From the NCBI GenBank assembly GCA_003604975.1, contig QZIR01000038.1, positions 1 through 64,000 on the forward strand: a DNA stretch of 64,000 nucleotides. Direction: 5' to 3'. Shown piece by piece: positions 24,185 to 36,781 of the stretch; the stretch's first letter is position 1; every line of letters starts with the position of its first letter. The position numbers and the translations under genes were made by a program. Below the pieces are notes generated by a model that saw only the letters and a program-made list of their open reading frames with translations, made no database searches and was not told where the DNA came from. The DNA is from Desulforudis sp. (GTDB taxonomy: Bacteria; Bacillota; Desulfotomaculia; Desulfotomaculales; Desulforudaceae).

Positions 24185-25356
24185 CGACCGGAAAGTGGGC
24201 CGAAAGGCTAAACCCAACCGTAAGAGATATAAAACCGTCCGGGATCCGCCGCTTTTTCGATATGGCCTCAGAAATGAAGGGAGTAATCTCGCTCGGCGTG
24301 GGCGAGCCAGACTTTGTTACTCCCTGGCGGATCCGGGAGTCGTCGATCTATGCCTTGGAGAAGGGCTACACGATGTACACGGCAAATAGCGGGCTTCCCG
24401 AACTCCGGCAGGAGATCTCTCGCTTCACAGCCGACTCGTACAGTCTCACCTATGATCCCAACCACGAGGTTTTGGTCACGGTTGGCGTCAGCGAAGCCCT
24501 GGATCTGGCGCTGCGGGCTGTCGTAGCGCCGGGGGACGAGGTGATCGTGCCGGAGCCCTGCTACGTGTCCTACCAGCCCTGTGTGGCCCTGGCCGGTGGA
24601 ACCCCGGTGTCTGTACCCACCCGTGGCGAAGACGGATTTGTGGTCACCGCGGCCCAGATTGAAGCGGCGATTACCCCGCGTACGAAGGCGCTCCTGCTCT
24701 GCTACCCGAACAATCCGACGGGGGCGATTATGCCGCGGGCCGAGTTGGAGTCGATTGCCGAACTTTGTGCCTCGCGTGACATCCTGGTCATCTCGGACGA
24801 GATTTACGCGGCACTCACCTACGAGGGTGAGCACACCTGTTTTGCCGGCCTGCCCGGGATGCGCGACCGCACCATCCTGCTGCAGGGCTTCTCCAAGGCC
24901 TTTGCCATGACTGGTTGGCGGGTGGGATATGCCCTGGGGAATGCAGACTTCATCGGGGCAATGACCAAGATCCACCAGTTCACCATGCTCTGCGCGCCGA
25001 TCACGGCCCAGATGGCCGCTATCGAGGCGCTCAAAAATGCCCGCGAAGATATGCACCGGATGGTTAACCAGTATAATTACCGGCGCCGCCTGGTCCTAAA
25101 GGCCTGCCGGGAGATCGGTCTCCCCTGCTTCAATCCCGGGGGGGCCTTCTACGTCTTCCCGGACATCCGCCCCACCGGGCTGACCTCGGAGGAGTTTACC
25201 GAGCGGCTGATCCGGGAGGAGAAGGTGGCGGTTGTTCCGGGCAACTCCTTTGGTGATTGCGGCGAGGGCTATATTCGCTGTTCCTATGCCGCTTCGGTGG
25301 AGAACCTCACTGAGGCTTTCAAGCGGATCGGGCGTTTGGTTCAGAGGACTCCATGA
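24181..25356 (+). CDS. PLP-dependent class I/II aminotransferase
   Basis: The 391-residue fold type I enzyme has the PLP Lys in GFSKAFAMTGWRVGY and the YPNNPTGAIMPRAEL substrate/cofactor loop. It belongs to the AspC/AlaT/PatA branch; the exact amino donor cannot be told from sequence. The likely Ala T-box upstream would suit an alanine-forming transaminase. GTG start inside the lrp stop. Confidence 0.9.
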   Translation: MTTGKWAERLNPTVRDIKPSGIRRFFDMASEMKGVISLGVGEPDFVTPWRIRESSIYALEKGYTMYTANSGLPELRQEISRFTADSYSLTYDPNHEVLVTVGVSEALDLALRAVVAPGDEVIVPEPCYVSYQPCVALAGGTPVSVPTRGEDGFVVTAAQIEAAITPRTKALLLCYPNNPTGAIMPRAELESIAELCASRDILVISDEIYAALTYEGEHTCFAGLPGMRDRTILLQGFSKAFAMTGWRVGYALGNADFIGAMTKIHQFTMLCAPITAQMAAIEALKNAREDMHRMVNQYNYRRRLVLKACREIGLPCFNPGGAFYVFPDIRPTGLTSEEFTERLIREEKVAVVPGNSFGDCGEGYIRCSYAASVENLTEAFKRIGRLVQRTP

Positions 25357-25480
25357 TTTACATATTGGGTACCTGGAAAGGGAAGGATTGTTTAAGAAAA
25401 ACGTCGAATCTTGCTACTAGATGTCTCAACCATGATGCATCAAAACAAGGGGTAGCAAGGAAGGTGAGTAAGGGGAATCC

Positions 25481-25514
25481 ATCTCACTTCCCACCTCACA
25501 CTTCTCGCCTCCCA
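25481..25514. repeat. Heptad array before the DUF1934 gene (site G)
   Basis: TCTCACT, TCCCACC, TCACACT, TCTCGCC, TCCCAT in 7-bp steps, directly upstream of the start codon of the next gene; an opposite-orientation half (AAGGAAGGTGAG) lies at 25457-25468. Confidence 0.6.
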
Positions 25515-25518
25515 TAAG

Positions 25519-25953
25519 GTGGTGGTCTCCGTCCGTAAGGAAGTCTGGGTTACCCTGCGCTCGGTACGTACTGACGACCTGGGAGAGGAGGAAACCGTGG
25601 AACTCGCCACACGTGGTGATTTCTACCGGCGGAAAGACTGTTTCTACATTATATACAACGAGTCTGAAGCCTCCGGTCAGGCCGGCACCACGACCAGCTG
25701 GAAGGCCGAGTCCTCGCGCGTGACCCTGAACAAAGTGGGTACGGCTGAGGTACGCCAAGTGTTTGAGTACGGTATACACGACCGCGCCAGTTTCATCACC
25801 CCGTACGGAATGCTGCCAGTAGCCGTCCTGCCATGGAAGGTCGAGGTCGACTTGACAGAGGTGGGGGGAAGTATTAATCTAGAGTATGAATTGGAGATGG
25901 ACAGGCAAAAAATAGGTTACCAAGCCCTTTCGATAACCGTCGAGGAGGTCTAG
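25519..25953 (+). CDS. DUF1934 beta-barrel protein (YwiB-like)
   Basis: A 144-residue lipocalin-like protein (VSVRKEVWVTLRSVRTD, FYIIYNESE, RVTLNKVGTAEVRQVFEYG, ITPYGMLPVAV), matching the DUF1934 family that sits in front of argS in many Firmicutes. Function unknown. The start is uncertain because a heptad array replaces the usual ribosome-site region; GTG 25519 and 25522 are both possible. argS follows 2 bp after the stop. Confidence 0.85.
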   Translation: MVVSVRKEVWVTLRSVRTDDLGEEETVELATRGDFYRRKDCFYIIYNESEASGQAGTTTSWKAESSRVTLNKVGTAEVRQVFEYGIHDRASFITPYGMLPVAVLPWKVEVDLTEVGGSINLEYELEMDRQKIGYQALSITVEEV

Positions 25954-25955
25954 AA

Positions 25956-27644
25956 TTGGACTACCTTCTGGCAGGCCTGCGCGCAGGCATCGAGCGGGCG
26001 CTGCGCAGTGCCGCCGAAGCGGCCAGGGATGACCTGGGAATCCATCCCGAAGTTCCGCTTCCCGAGTTTACCGTTGAAGTTCCGCGTGAGCAGAACTTCG
26101 GCGATTTCGCCACCAACCTAGCTCTGATGCTTACTAAACCAGCCCGGCGTTCTCCGCGCCAGATTGCCGAAATCCTCATCACCCACCTGAATCTTCAGGA
26201 CTGTGAGGTACAGGAGGTAACAATCGCGGGTCCGGGCTTTATTAATTTTCGGCTCCATCCCGAATGGATGTACCGGGTCCTGCCCCAGATCGAGGCGTCC
26301 GGGCCGGATTTTGGGAGGAGTAGCATCGGCGGTTCCCGCAGGGTCCAGGTTGAGTTCGTGAGCGCTAATCCCACCGGCCTGTTGCACATGGGCAACGCCC
26401 GGGGGGCAGCCCTGGGGGACAGTATGGCCTCCCTTCTATCCTTTGCCGGCTTCGATGTCGCGCGCGAATTCTACGTCAATGACGCCGGACACCAGATTGA
26501 GAACCTCGCCTTCTCTATGGAGGCCCGCTACCTGCAGGAACTGGGGCGTGATGCCGAGGTCCCGGAGCAGGGTTACCACGGGGAAGACCTGATTGAAACG
26601 GCCCGTCACTTCGTCGAACAGTACGGGGACCGCTACCGGAACGAGGCGCCTGAAGTACGCCGGGAGATGCTGTTAAAGTATGCCCTGAACGAAAAGCTGA
26701 CCGCCATCCGGGAGACGCTGGCGGTTTTCGGGGTTGAATACGATGTCTGGTTTTCCGAGCAGTCGCTGCACGACAGCGGGGCGGTGGCCGAAACCATCCA
26801 ACTCCTGCGCCGTCGCGGTCACATCGTGGAAAAGGACGGGGCCCTCTGGCTGAAAGGCAGCGCCTTGGGCGCGGAAAAGGACGAGGTGGTGGTTCGGGCC
26901 AACGGCATACCTACTTATTTCGCGGCCGACATTGCCTACCACAAGAACAAGTTCGACCGGGGGTTTAACTGGGTGATCAATATCTGGGGGGCCGATCATC
27001 ACGGGCACGTGGCTCGCATGAAGGGTGCCCTTGACGCGCTCGGTCTTGACCCCGACGCCCTGGACGTAGTGATTATGCAGCTGGTACGGCTGTACCAGGG
27101 CGGGGAGATCGTCCGGATGTCCAAACGCAGCGGTCAGTACGTTACCCTGGGTGAACTGCTGGAAGAGGTCGGCACGGACGCAGCACGCTACTTCTTCGTG
27201 ATGCGCAGCGCGGACAGCCACCTGGATTTCGACCTCGACCTGGCCAAGAGCCGGTCTAACGAGAACCCGGTCTATTACGTCCAGTACGCCCACGCCCGCA
27301 TCGCCAGCATCTTCCGCCAGCTGGCCGAGCGGGGAGGGGCATTGCCGGACGTCGGGGCGATCGACTTTACGGTGCTAAAGGAAGACGCCGAACGCGCGTT
27401 GATCAGGCGCCTGGCTGATTTTCCGGAGGAGGCCGCCCAGGCGGCAGTAGACCTGGCGCCACACCGCATCGCCCATTACGTTCACGACGTGGCCGGTTTG
27501 TTTCACAGCTTCTATAACGCCCACCGCGTGATCGGCGCGGGGGACGGTCTGGAACGGGCCCGCCTGGTGCTGGCCCGGTGTACCCAGACCGTGATCCGTA
27601 ATTGTCTCGGCCTTTTGGGGGTTACCGCACCAGAGAGAATGTAA
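25956..27644 (+). CDS. argS: Arginyl-tRNA synthetase
   Basis: Class I synthetase of 562 residues. The HIGH-type motif is in NPTGLLHMGNARGAALGD, the KMSKS equivalent is in MSKRSGQYVTL, and the N-terminal Add-1 domain (FTVEVPREQNFGDFATNLAL) and the C-terminal anticodon-binding DALR domain are present. TTG 25956 follows GGAGG by 7 bp. Coupled to the DUF1934 gene. Confidence 0.97.
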   Translation: MDYLLAGLRAGIERALRSAAEAARDDLGIHPEVPLPEFTVEVPREQNFGDFATNLALMLTKPARRSPRQIAEILITHLNLQDCEVQEVTIAGPGFINFRLHPEWMYRVLPQIEASGPDFGRSSIGGSRRVQVEFVSANPTGLLHMGNARGAALGDSMASLLSFAGFDVAREFYVNDAGHQIENLAFSMEARYLQELGRDAEVPEQGYHGEDLIETARHFVEQYGDRYRNEAPEVRREMLLKYALNEKLTAIRETLAVFGVEYDVWFSEQSLHDSGAVAETIQLLRRRGHIVEKDGALWLKGSALGAEKDEVVVRANGIPTYFAADIAYHKNKFDRGFNWVINIWGADHHGHVARMKGALDALGLDPDALDVVIMQLVRLYQGGEIVRMSKRSGQYVTLGELLEEVGTDAARYFFVMRSADSHLDFDLDLAKSRSNENPVYYVQYAHARIASIFRQLAERGGALPDVGAIDFTVLKEDAERALIRRLADFPEEAAQAAVDLAPHRIAHYVHDVAGLFHSFYNAHRVIGAGDGLERARLVLARCTQTVIRNCLGLLGVTAPERM

Positions 27645-29324
<1,680 letters not shown>

Positions 29325-29372
29325 TCCGGGATCGTTTGCGGGATCTGTGACTATAATGTTGGGAGGGGTGCT

Positions 29373-30275
29373 GTGTTGCGGAAAATATGGGCCGTGCTGA
29401 TATTGGTCGTTGTTGTGGGTTCCCTGATCGCTGTAGCCTACTCCGTGCAGGACGGGCCTGACTATTACGGCGGAGGCACAGACCAGATCGTCGTGATCCG
29501 GATCGAGGGGCCGATTATCGGCGGCAGCGGCGGTTCGTTCTTTGAGGGAGGCATGACCTGGTCGGAAGATATCGTGGCGCAGATCGAATCGGCGGCCGAG
29601 GACCCAATGGTGGATGCGGTCATTTTCCGGATCAACAGTCCGGGCGGCACAGTGGCCGCCGGCCAGGAGATCGCGAATGCGGTAGACCGTCTGCGTGGTT
29701 CGGGTAAGATTGCGGTAGCCTCGATGGGTGACACCGGGGCTTCTGCGGCGTACTGGATCGCGTCCCGCTGTGACTCAATCGTGTCCGGTCCGACTACCGC
29801 GACGGGAAGCATCGGCGTGATCATCAACACGACTAATTTCGCCGGTTTGTATGAGAAGCTCGGGATCGAAACCGAGGTCATTAAGAGCGGCCCCCTGAAG
29901 GATATGGGATCACCGAACCGCCCGCTGACCGGTACGGAACGTGATCTGTTTCAGGAAATGGTAGACGATATGTTCAGCCAGTTTGTGGACGCGGTGGCGG
30001 AGGGGCGGAGCTTGTCCCGGGACGAAGTCCTGTCCGTGGCCGACGGGCGCGTGTTCACCGGGCGCCAGGCTTACTCGCTGGGACTGGTAGATCGGCTGGG
30101 TTACTTCGGGGAAGCGGTGGAAGAGGCCACCGAACTGGCGGGCCTGCACGATCCAGAAGTAGTTGAAATGGGATATCCCAATGGGCTGTTCCGGCAGCTT
30201 TTTGGCGGGATGTCCGTAAAGCTGGTCCCGCCTGGTGGCTGGATGATGATAATACCGTCATTTTCGCAGCGTTAG
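29373..30275 (+). CDS. sppA: Signal peptide peptidase SppA
   Basis: A 300-residue membrane-anchored serine protease (anchor AVLILVVVVGSLIAVAYSV) of the short Firmicute type. The catalytic Ser is in GDTGASAAYWIAS and the Lys in IKSGPLKDMGSPNRPLTG, giving the Ser-Lys dyad. It degrades residual signal peptides in the membrane. TTG 29373 follows GGGAGGGG. Confidence 0.93.
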   Translation: MLRKIWAVLILVVVVGSLIAVAYSVQDGPDYYGGGTDQIVVIRIEGPIIGGSGGSFFEGGMTWSEDIVAQIESAAEDPMVDAVIFRINSPGGTVAAGQEIANAVDRLRGSGKIAVASMGDTGASAAYWIASRCDSIVSGPTTATGSIGVIINTTNFAGLYEKLGIETEVIKSGPLKDMGSPNRPLTGTERDLFQEMVDDMFSQFVDAVAEGRSLSRDEVLSVADGRVFTGRQAYSLGLVDRLGYFGEAVEEATELAGLHDPEVVEMGYPNGLFRQLFGGMSVKLVPPGGWMMIIPSFSQR

Positions 30276-30287
30276 GGAGTGTATTAA

Positions 30288-31037
30288 ATGTCCGGGACAG
30301 AGGAAGACAGGAAAGACCTGGTTCAGGAACAGCCTGCCGTTTCGGATCTTGAAGGGGCCGAGACACCGGATGAGGCCGTAGCGCCGGAACCGGTTTCGGA
30401 ACCAGGTCTTCTGGAATTGATTTACGGGGTGCTGTTTGACCCCGTGTCCACCTTCCGGCGCGTGGCTCCGAACCCGCCGCTCTTTCTGACGTTTTTGATT
30501 GCTACCCTCGTAAACGTGGGTACCACCCTAATGGGCGTGATCACCTACCGTACGGCGGGTTTCGGAGGCATCTCCGAACTGGATGTATTCGTGGCGGCAA
30601 TCATACCGGTCTTTGCCCTGATCAGCTTCTTCCTGTGGTATCTCAAGTGGCTGGTTTACGGTGCAGTGCTGCACCTGGTGTCCCAGTTGTTCGGCGGGGT
30701 GAACGGCCCCAAGGCCACCCTCTCGGTTTATGGCCTGGCCGGACTGCCGGCTTTGCTCCTGCTTCCGGTACAGGGTCTGATTGTGGTGGCCGGCCTGGGC
30801 GAGTCCGTAGCCACCTCCCTGATGGGGCTTGCCGGGCTGGTGGTCTTCGGCTGGAGCCTGGTACTCCTGGTTCTGGGCCTGCGTGAAGTACACCGTTTCG
30901 GAACCGGGCAGGCGATTTCCGTGGTGGTGACGCCCGTTATCACCATTGTGTTGTTCGTGGTCCTGGTGTCAATTCTGGCGGCCTTAGGATTTACCGCATT
31001 TATCCCACAGATCCCGACTTTGCCCGGGTTATTCTAA
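30288..31037 (+). CDS. Yip1-family multi-spanning membrane protein
   Basis: An acidic, proline-rich N-terminus (about residues 1-38) precedes a Yip1 domain (LLELIYGVLFDPVSTFRRVA) with five predicted transmembrane helices in 249 residues. The bacterial role is unknown. It starts 12 bp after sppA and is probably in the same operon. Confidence 0.8.
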   Translation: MSGTEEDRKDLVQEQPAVSDLEGAETPDEAVAPEPVSEPGLLELIYGVLFDPVSTFRRVAPNPPLFLTFLIATLVNVGTTLMGVITYRTAGFGGISELDVFVAAIIPVFALISFFLWYLKWLVYGAVLHLVSQLFGGVNGPKATLSVYGLAGLPALLLLPVQGLIVVAGLGESVATSLMGLAGLVVFGWSLVLLVLGLREVHRFGTGQAISVVVTPVITIVLFVVLVSILAALGFTAFIPQIPTLPGLF

Positions 31038-31166
31038 TTTTCCCTCTGCACTTCCATTTCTGGGGCAGGATTTTAGCATAGCGCCAAGAATATGGTACAT
31101 ACTTGATTTGCAGTGTTAGGATTCTGGAGGTCGGTCTCCAGGGAATAATGCAAGGTGGGATTGGAG

Positions 31167-31559
31167 ATGCTGTTGGTCGTGGATGACCAACCGGCGATAC
31201 GGCATTTACTGCTGGAAGCGCTGGCTAGCGACGGTTTTGAGGTGGAATTGGCGGCAAACGGGCGCGAGGCGGTAGCCAAGGTGCAGCAGCGCCGGCCGGC
31301 GCTGGTCCTGCTTGACCTCAAGATGCCCGGAATGAGCGGTCTGGAGACATTACGTGAATTGAACAAGGTGGCTCCCGGGTTGCCCGTAATCCTGATTACC
31401 GCCTACGGTGAACTGTCTGACCCGGGCGAAGCGGAACGGATGGGTGTCCGCTGCCTGATTCTTAAACCCTTTGACCTGGATGAGGTTCGTGTGGTGGTAC
31501 GCAGGGTCCTGGACAAGGTTTCGGCTGAAAAGCACGCAAAAAAGGAATCTGGCTTATAG
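31167..31559 (+). CDS. Single-domain response regulator (Spo0F-like)
   Basis: A receiver domain without output domain, 130 residues. Acidic pocket Asp6-Asp7, phospho-acceptor Asp50 in LVLLDLKMPGMSGLETL, Thr in LITAYGE and Lys in LILKPFDLDE. In B. subtilis a single-domain protein of this kind next to fba is Spo0F, which relays phosphate to Spo0B; here too the aldolase genes follow, supporting a sporulation-relay role. ATG 31167 has AAGGTGGG 7 bp upstream. Confidence 0.88.
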   Translation: MLLVVDDQPAIRHLLLEALASDGFEVELAANGREAVAKVQQRRPALVLLDLKMPGMSGLETLRELNKVAPGLPVILITAYGELSDPGEAERMGVRCLILKPFDLDEVRVVVRRVLDKVSAEKHAKKESGL

Positions 31560-31593
31560 TGGCGAAGTAGGCTACTATTAAGGAGGTCCGGGT

Positions 31594-32250
31594 ATGTTAA
31601 TCAAGACCGAAACCACAGTGGCTCTGCGTTGCCCGGATTGTGGGCGGCTCATTCTGCATACTCTGTCGCGGTTTGAATTTGGCGGGGGGCGAACCAAGGA
31701 AGTCAGCTGCTCCTGCGGCAGCCCACAGGTGGTGGTAAGCACCAAGGGCAACAGATCCTTCTGGCTTGAGGTGAACTGTGTAATCTGCGAGGCGGTACAC
31801 CTCTATCATCTCTCCGCGAAAGAAATGTGGACCCACGAGGTGATCCACCTTTCCTGTCAGGAAACCGGCCTGGAATTGGGACACATCGGAGACCGGCATA
31901 AGATTAAGGAATATATTAAGAATCACGAAGAGGCGCTGGAGGCCCTGGTCGAGGAGATGGGTGGTCAGGACTACTTCGTGAACGCCGGGGTGATGCTGTC
32001 GGTGTTGACCCACGTCCACACGCTCGCCGAGGAGGGCAACCTCAACTGCACATGTCAGAATAACCGGATTGAACTGGAGATTTTCCCCGACCGGATCGAA
32101 CTCCACTGCCGTCACTGCAACCGGATGCATGTTCTTTCTGCGATGACGGCCCAGGATGCTTCTGATCTGCGGGATGACGAAGTACTCAAGCTTACGCGCA
32201 AGGCACGCACTAAAACCCTGCGGATGCACCGCAAACACGACAACAAGTAG
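31594..32250 (+). CDS. Conserved unknown protein with several zinc-binding cysteine pairs
   Basis: The 218-residue protein has CPDCGR, CSCGS, CVICEAVHLYHLS, CTCQNN and CRHCNRMHVL, a series of CxC/CxxC pairs that look like two or three zinc ribbons. No signal peptide. I do not know its function; it lies between the receiver gene and fba. AAGGAGG lies before the ATG. Confidence 0.7.
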   Translation: MLIKTETTVALRCPDCGRLILHTLSRFEFGGGRTKEVSCSCGSPQVVVSTKGNRSFWLEVNCVICEAVHLYHLSAKEMWTHEVIHLSCQETGLELGHIGDRHKIKEYIKNHEEALEALVEEMGGQDYFVNAGVMLSVLTHVHTLAEEGNLNCTCQNNRIELEIFPDRIELHCRHCNRMHVLSAMTAQDASDLRDDEVLKLTRKARTKTLRMHRKHDNK

Positions 32251-32256
32251 TTGTAA

Positions 32257-33291
<1,035 letters not shown>

Positions 33292-33315
33292 ATTTCAGGA
33301 AGGTAGAAGACTTAT

Positions 33316-33960
33316 ATGAGATTGTTTATCGACACCGCAAACGTGGAACACATCCGTGAGGCGGCGGCCATCGGAGTAATCTCCGGAGTTACTACCAACC
33401 CCTCTCTGATCGCAAAGGAAGGCCGGGATTTTGTTCAGGTAGTTAAGGAGATCACCGAAATCGTAGACGGCCCGATCAGCGCCGAGGTAATCAGCCTGGA
33501 GGCCCCCGGGATGGTGGCCGAGGCCGAGGAACTGGCCAAGATCCACCCCAATGTGGTGATCAAGATCCCGATGATTCCCGAGGGGTTAAAGGCCGTCAGT
33601 ATGCTGGCCCCCAAGGGCATCAAGACCAATGTGACCCTGGTTTTCTCCGCCAACCAGGCTCTGCTGGCCGCCCTCGCCGGCGCGACTTACGTCAGCCCGT
33701 TTCTGGGCCGCCTGGATGACATCGGACACGACGGGATCCAACTGGTGGGCGAAATTATGGACGTCTTCAACATTCACGAGATCTCCACGGAAGTGATCAC
33801 CGCTTCGATCCGGAACCCGCTGCACGTGATCAATTCAGCGCGGGCCGGGGCCCATATTGCCACTATCCCTTACAAGGTCTTGATGCAGATGTTCAAGCAC
33901 CCGTTGACCGATAACGGTATTAAGCAGTTCCTGGATGACTGGGCCGCCTTCAAGAAGTAG
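33316..33960 (+). CDS. Transaldolase-like protein (TalC/fructose-6-phosphate aldolase type)
   Basis: The 214-residue short transaldolase has [33 protein letters not shown] and the Schiff-base Lys in [15 protein letters not shown]. Short members act as transaldolase or F6P aldolase; the two activities differ by a residue I did not try to call. 24 bp after fba, so co-transcribed. Confidence 0.92.
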   Translation: MRLFIDTANVEHIREAAAIGVISGVTTNPSLIAKEGRDFVQVVKEITEIVDGPISAEVISLEAPGMVAEAEELAKIHPNVVIKIPMIPEGLKAVSMLAPKGIKTNVTLVFSANQALLAALAGATYVSPFLGRLDDIGHDGIQLVGEIMDVFNIHEISTEVITASIRNPLHVINSARAGAHIATIPYKVLMQMFKHPLTDNGIKQFLDDWAAFKK

Positions 33961-34106
33961 TACACCAGGTCAAAGCCTTCAGGTAAACACCTGCGCGACT
34001 TCCATTTTCCCAAGTTTAGTGCCTGTCCTCTTAGAGGGTTATCCTGGATAAACCCTTATCATTGACACCCTAAGAATACTAATCTCCTTAGCGAGGGGGG
34101 GATGCC

Positions 34107-35690
34107 ATGTCGATTCCCGATCTGGAAACCCGAACGGTCAGTGAGCTGCAGAACATAGCCAGGGAATTGAATATTCCGGCTTACTACCGTCTACGAAAAA
34201 AAGAGCTGATTCGGGAGATTACCAGGGTAAACCAGGAGTCTTCCGCTGTTGATCAGGAGACCCTGAAAGCCAGGGTACCCCGGGAGGCAATACGGAGGCC
34301 CGTACGGGAGGTTCCCCGGGTGGACCAGGAAACGCCGAGGGCTGAACCGGAGACGCCTGCACCAAGGGTGAACCGGATAGTACCGGCGAGGGGCACTCAA
34401 GATGCATCCAGAGTACACCACGAGACCAGTGGGGGCGAACCGGAGATGCCCGCTCCCAGGGTAAACCGGGAGGCACCGCCCAGGATCACCCAGGAGATAC
34501 TCAGGGCCAACGCGGAGCGAAACGGACTGTTCCAGGCCCAGGGCGTACTTGAGATCCTGCCCGAGGGCTACGGATTCCTCCGACCCTTCCAGTTCGTCCC
34601 TTCCAACAACGACATCTATGTTTCCGCATCACAGATTCGGCGGTTTGATCTGCGTACGGGAGACCTCGTCTCCGGGCAGGTCCGCCAGCCGAAGGACAAC
34701 GAAAAGTACCTGGCTCTGCTACGGGTTGAACAGATCAACGGCGAAGACGCCAATACTGCGGCACGCCGGGCGCATTTCGACACGCTCACCCCGCTGTACC
34801 CGCAAGAGCGGATCCAGCTCGAGACCGTTACCCACAAGAAAGCGACCCGGATCATCGACTTGATCTCGCCCCTCGGCAAGGGCCAGCGCGGTCTGATTGT
34901 GGCTCCTCCAAAGGCCGGGAAAACCACGCTTTTGAAGGAGATTGCGAACAGCATCACGACCAACCACCCCGAGATAAAGCTAATAATCCTGTTGATCGAT
35001 GAACGTCCGGAAGAGGTTACCGACATCCAGCGTTCGGTTCAGGCCGAGGTGATCAGCTCGACCTTTGACGAGCCGGCCGACAATCACGTGCGGGTCGCCG
35101 AGATGGTGCTTGAAAGGGCCAAACGGATGGTGGAGCAAAAACAGCACGTGGCCATTCTGCTGGACAGCATCACCCGCCTCGGCCGTGCCTACAACCTGGT
35201 CATTCCGACCTCCGGCCGTACCCTTTCCGGCGGCGTCGACCCCGCTGCACTGCATAAACCGAAACGCTTTTTCGGAGCAGCACGGAACATCGAGGAAGGC
35301 GGCAGTCTGACCATCCTGTCAACGGCCCTGATTGAAACGGGAAGCCGGATGGACGAGGTCATTTTCGAGGAATTCAAGGGTACCGGCAACATGGAACTGG
35401 TGCTCGACCGGCGCCTGGCCGACCGCCGCATCTTCCCGGCCATCGACGTGCAGCGTTCCGGCACCCGGCGGGAGGACCTGCTCCTGAACACCGAGGAGTT
35501 GGAACTGATGTGGTATTTCCGGAAGACCGTCAACCAGATGTCCCCTTGGGAGGCGGTGGAGCACATGATCGAGGAAATGCGCCGTACCAAGTCCAACGAG
35601 GAACTGCTGCGCAACTTCCAGGCCTTCCGGCGGGCTACCGCCGGCAATGGGTGGACCTCAGAGCACGGTACAAACGGTAAGGGCCACTAA
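34107..35690 (+). CDS. rho: Transcription termination factor Rho with a repetitive N-terminal insertion
   Basis: The hexameric RNA helicase has a Rho N-terminal SAP-like domain ([16 protein letters not shown]), a cold-shock RNA-binding domain ([15 protein letters not shown]), P-loop [10 protein letters not shown], the Q-loop and R-loop segments. At 527 residues it is about 100 longer than E. coli Rho; residues 40-135 are a Pro/Arg/Glu-rich insertion with two copies of a unit containing PAPRVNR. ATG 34107 follows GAGGGGGGG. Starts the conserved rho-rpmE-prfA neighbourhood. Confidence 0.96.
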   Translation: MSIPDLETRTVSELQNIARELNIPAYYRLRKKELIREITRVNQESSAVDQETLKARVPREAIRRPVREVPRVDQETPRAEPETPAPRVNRIVPARGTQDASRVHHETSGGEPEMPAPRVNREAPPRITQEILRANAERNGLFQAQGVLEILPEGYGFLRPFQFVPSNNDIYVSASQIRRFDLRTGDLVSGQVRQPKDNEKYLALLRVEQINGEDANTAARRAHFDTLTPLYPQERIQLETVTHKKATRIIDLISPLGKGQRGLIVAPPKAGKTTLLKEIANSITTNHPEIKLIILLIDERPEEVTDIQRSVQAEVISSTFDEPADNHVRVAEMVLERAKRMVEQKQHVAILLDSITRLGRAYNLVIPTSGRTLSGGVDPAALHKPKRFFGAARNIEEGGSLTILSTALIETGSRMDEVIFEEFKGTGNMELVLDRRLADRRIFPAIDVQRSGTRREDLLLNTEELELMWYFRKTVNQMSPWEAVEHMIEEMRRTKSNEELLRNFQAFRRATAGNGWTSEHGTNGKGH

Positions 35691-35724
35691 GACCCGAATT
35701 GCAGAACCAAATATAGATCGCTTT

Positions 35725-35757
35725 GAGGAGATCGGCCACGATCTCCTTATTGTTTTG
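35725..35757 (+). terminator. Terminator after rho
   Basis: GGAGATCG-GCCA-CGATCTCC followed by TTATTGTTTT. Confidence 0.85.
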
Positions 35758-35759
35758 TA

Positions 35760-35814
35760 ACGTTCTGGGTTTACAGCCCGGCGACTTGCGGAGCAAGGGG
35801 GTAACCCAGAACGT
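35760..35814 (+). promoter_or_regulatory. Structured leader candidate before the LysM-M23 gene
   Basis: CGTTCTGGGTT (35761-35771) pairs with AACCCAGAACG (about 35802-35812) in an 11-bp stem and encloses CTTGC-GGA-GCAAG. The inside (GGCGA, then GGGGGTAACC) loosely recalls the first half of the c-di-AMP (ydaO) riboswitch, a class often found before cell-wall hydrolase genes, but the second half of that class is missing. About 90 bp separate it from the gene. Confidence 0.35.
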
Positions 35815-35905
35815 GACGAAAAAAACTTATAGAAAGTTGTATATTACCCTGCTCCCTGGGCAAGACTAACTAGCGAATGTCTTTTTTGGAATGGGGTGAG
35901 TCTTT

Positions 35906-36781
35906 GTGAACACCAAGAAGTTAATCGGCGGTATCGTGGCCGGGATGCTCCTGGCCTTGACCGTATTTGTTCCGGCGGAAGCCCGCCTGGATGAACGAAT
36001 CATAATCGAAGAAGAAAAGCAGGAGAGTGCTCCGTCGTCGGCGGCCGAGACCGCTCTGTACCGCGTGAAAGCTGGGGACAGCCTCTGGACGATCGCGGAG
36101 AAACACCGTACAGACGTACAGACCCTGGCTGACATAAACGGCTTAGAGGAAGTTGATTTTATCAGGGAAGGCGAGCTTCTAACCCTGCCGGGGGGCGCCA
36201 TCGGCACCCAGACCCATCGTGTCCGGGACGGTGAGAACCTCTCGGTCATCGCGGAGCGCTACCGTGTTTCGGTATCCCAGTTGTTGCGGGAGAATGACCT
36301 GGCCAATCCAGACTTCTTAACACCCGGACAGGAACTGGTCATCCCGGTGGCTTCTACGGGTGGTCCGGTTACGCCGGCCGAAACGGAGTGGCAAACGCTG
36401 GTCTGGCCGGCGATGGGCCTGATGACCTCCGGTTTTGGTATCCGTGACGGGAATCCCCACTACGGGATTGACGTGGCGGCCGATCACGGACAGGAAATCT
36501 GGGCGGCCGCGTCCGGACGGGTGGTTCACGCCGGACCGGCGGGAACCTTCGGCCTGCTCGTGATCTTGGATCACGGCGACGGCTTTACCACCTACTACGC
36601 TCACTGTTCGTCGGTTAGCGTACAGGCAGGAGAGCGGGTGGACGCCGGGCAGCAGATTGCCTATGTCGGTTCGACCGGTCGTTCCTTTGGTCCGCACCTG
36701 CATTTTGAGACCAGGTGGGACGGAAAACCGTACGACCCGTTGCTCTACCTCCCGGCCACCGGCCTGGGGACTACGAGTTAA
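35906..36781 (+). CDS. Secreted LysM-LysM-M23 peptidoglycan hydrolase
   Basis: A signal peptide (LIGGIVAGMLLALTVFVPAEA), two LysM modules (YRVKAGDSLWTIAEKHRTDV and HRVRDGENLSVIAERYRVSV) and a LytM/M23 domain with zinc ligands in HYGIDV and GPHLHFE make up 291 residues. It should act in the wall. GTG start after GGGGTGAG. The stop codon lies in the left arm of a 30-bp hairpin. Confidence 0.92.
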   Translation: MNTKKLIGGIVAGMLLALTVFVPAEARLDERIIIEEEKQESAPSSAAETALYRVKAGDSLWTIAEKHRTDVQTLADINGLEEVDFIREGELLTLPGGAIGTQTHRVRDGENLSVIAERYRVSVSQLLRENDLANPDFLTPGQELVIPVASTGGPVTPAETEWQTLVWPAMGLMTSGFGIRDGNPHYGIDVAADHGQEIWAAASGRVVHAGPAGTFGLLVILDHGDGFTTYYAHCSSVSVQAGERVDAGQQIAYVGSTGRSFGPHLHFETRWDGKPYDPLLYLPATGLGTTS

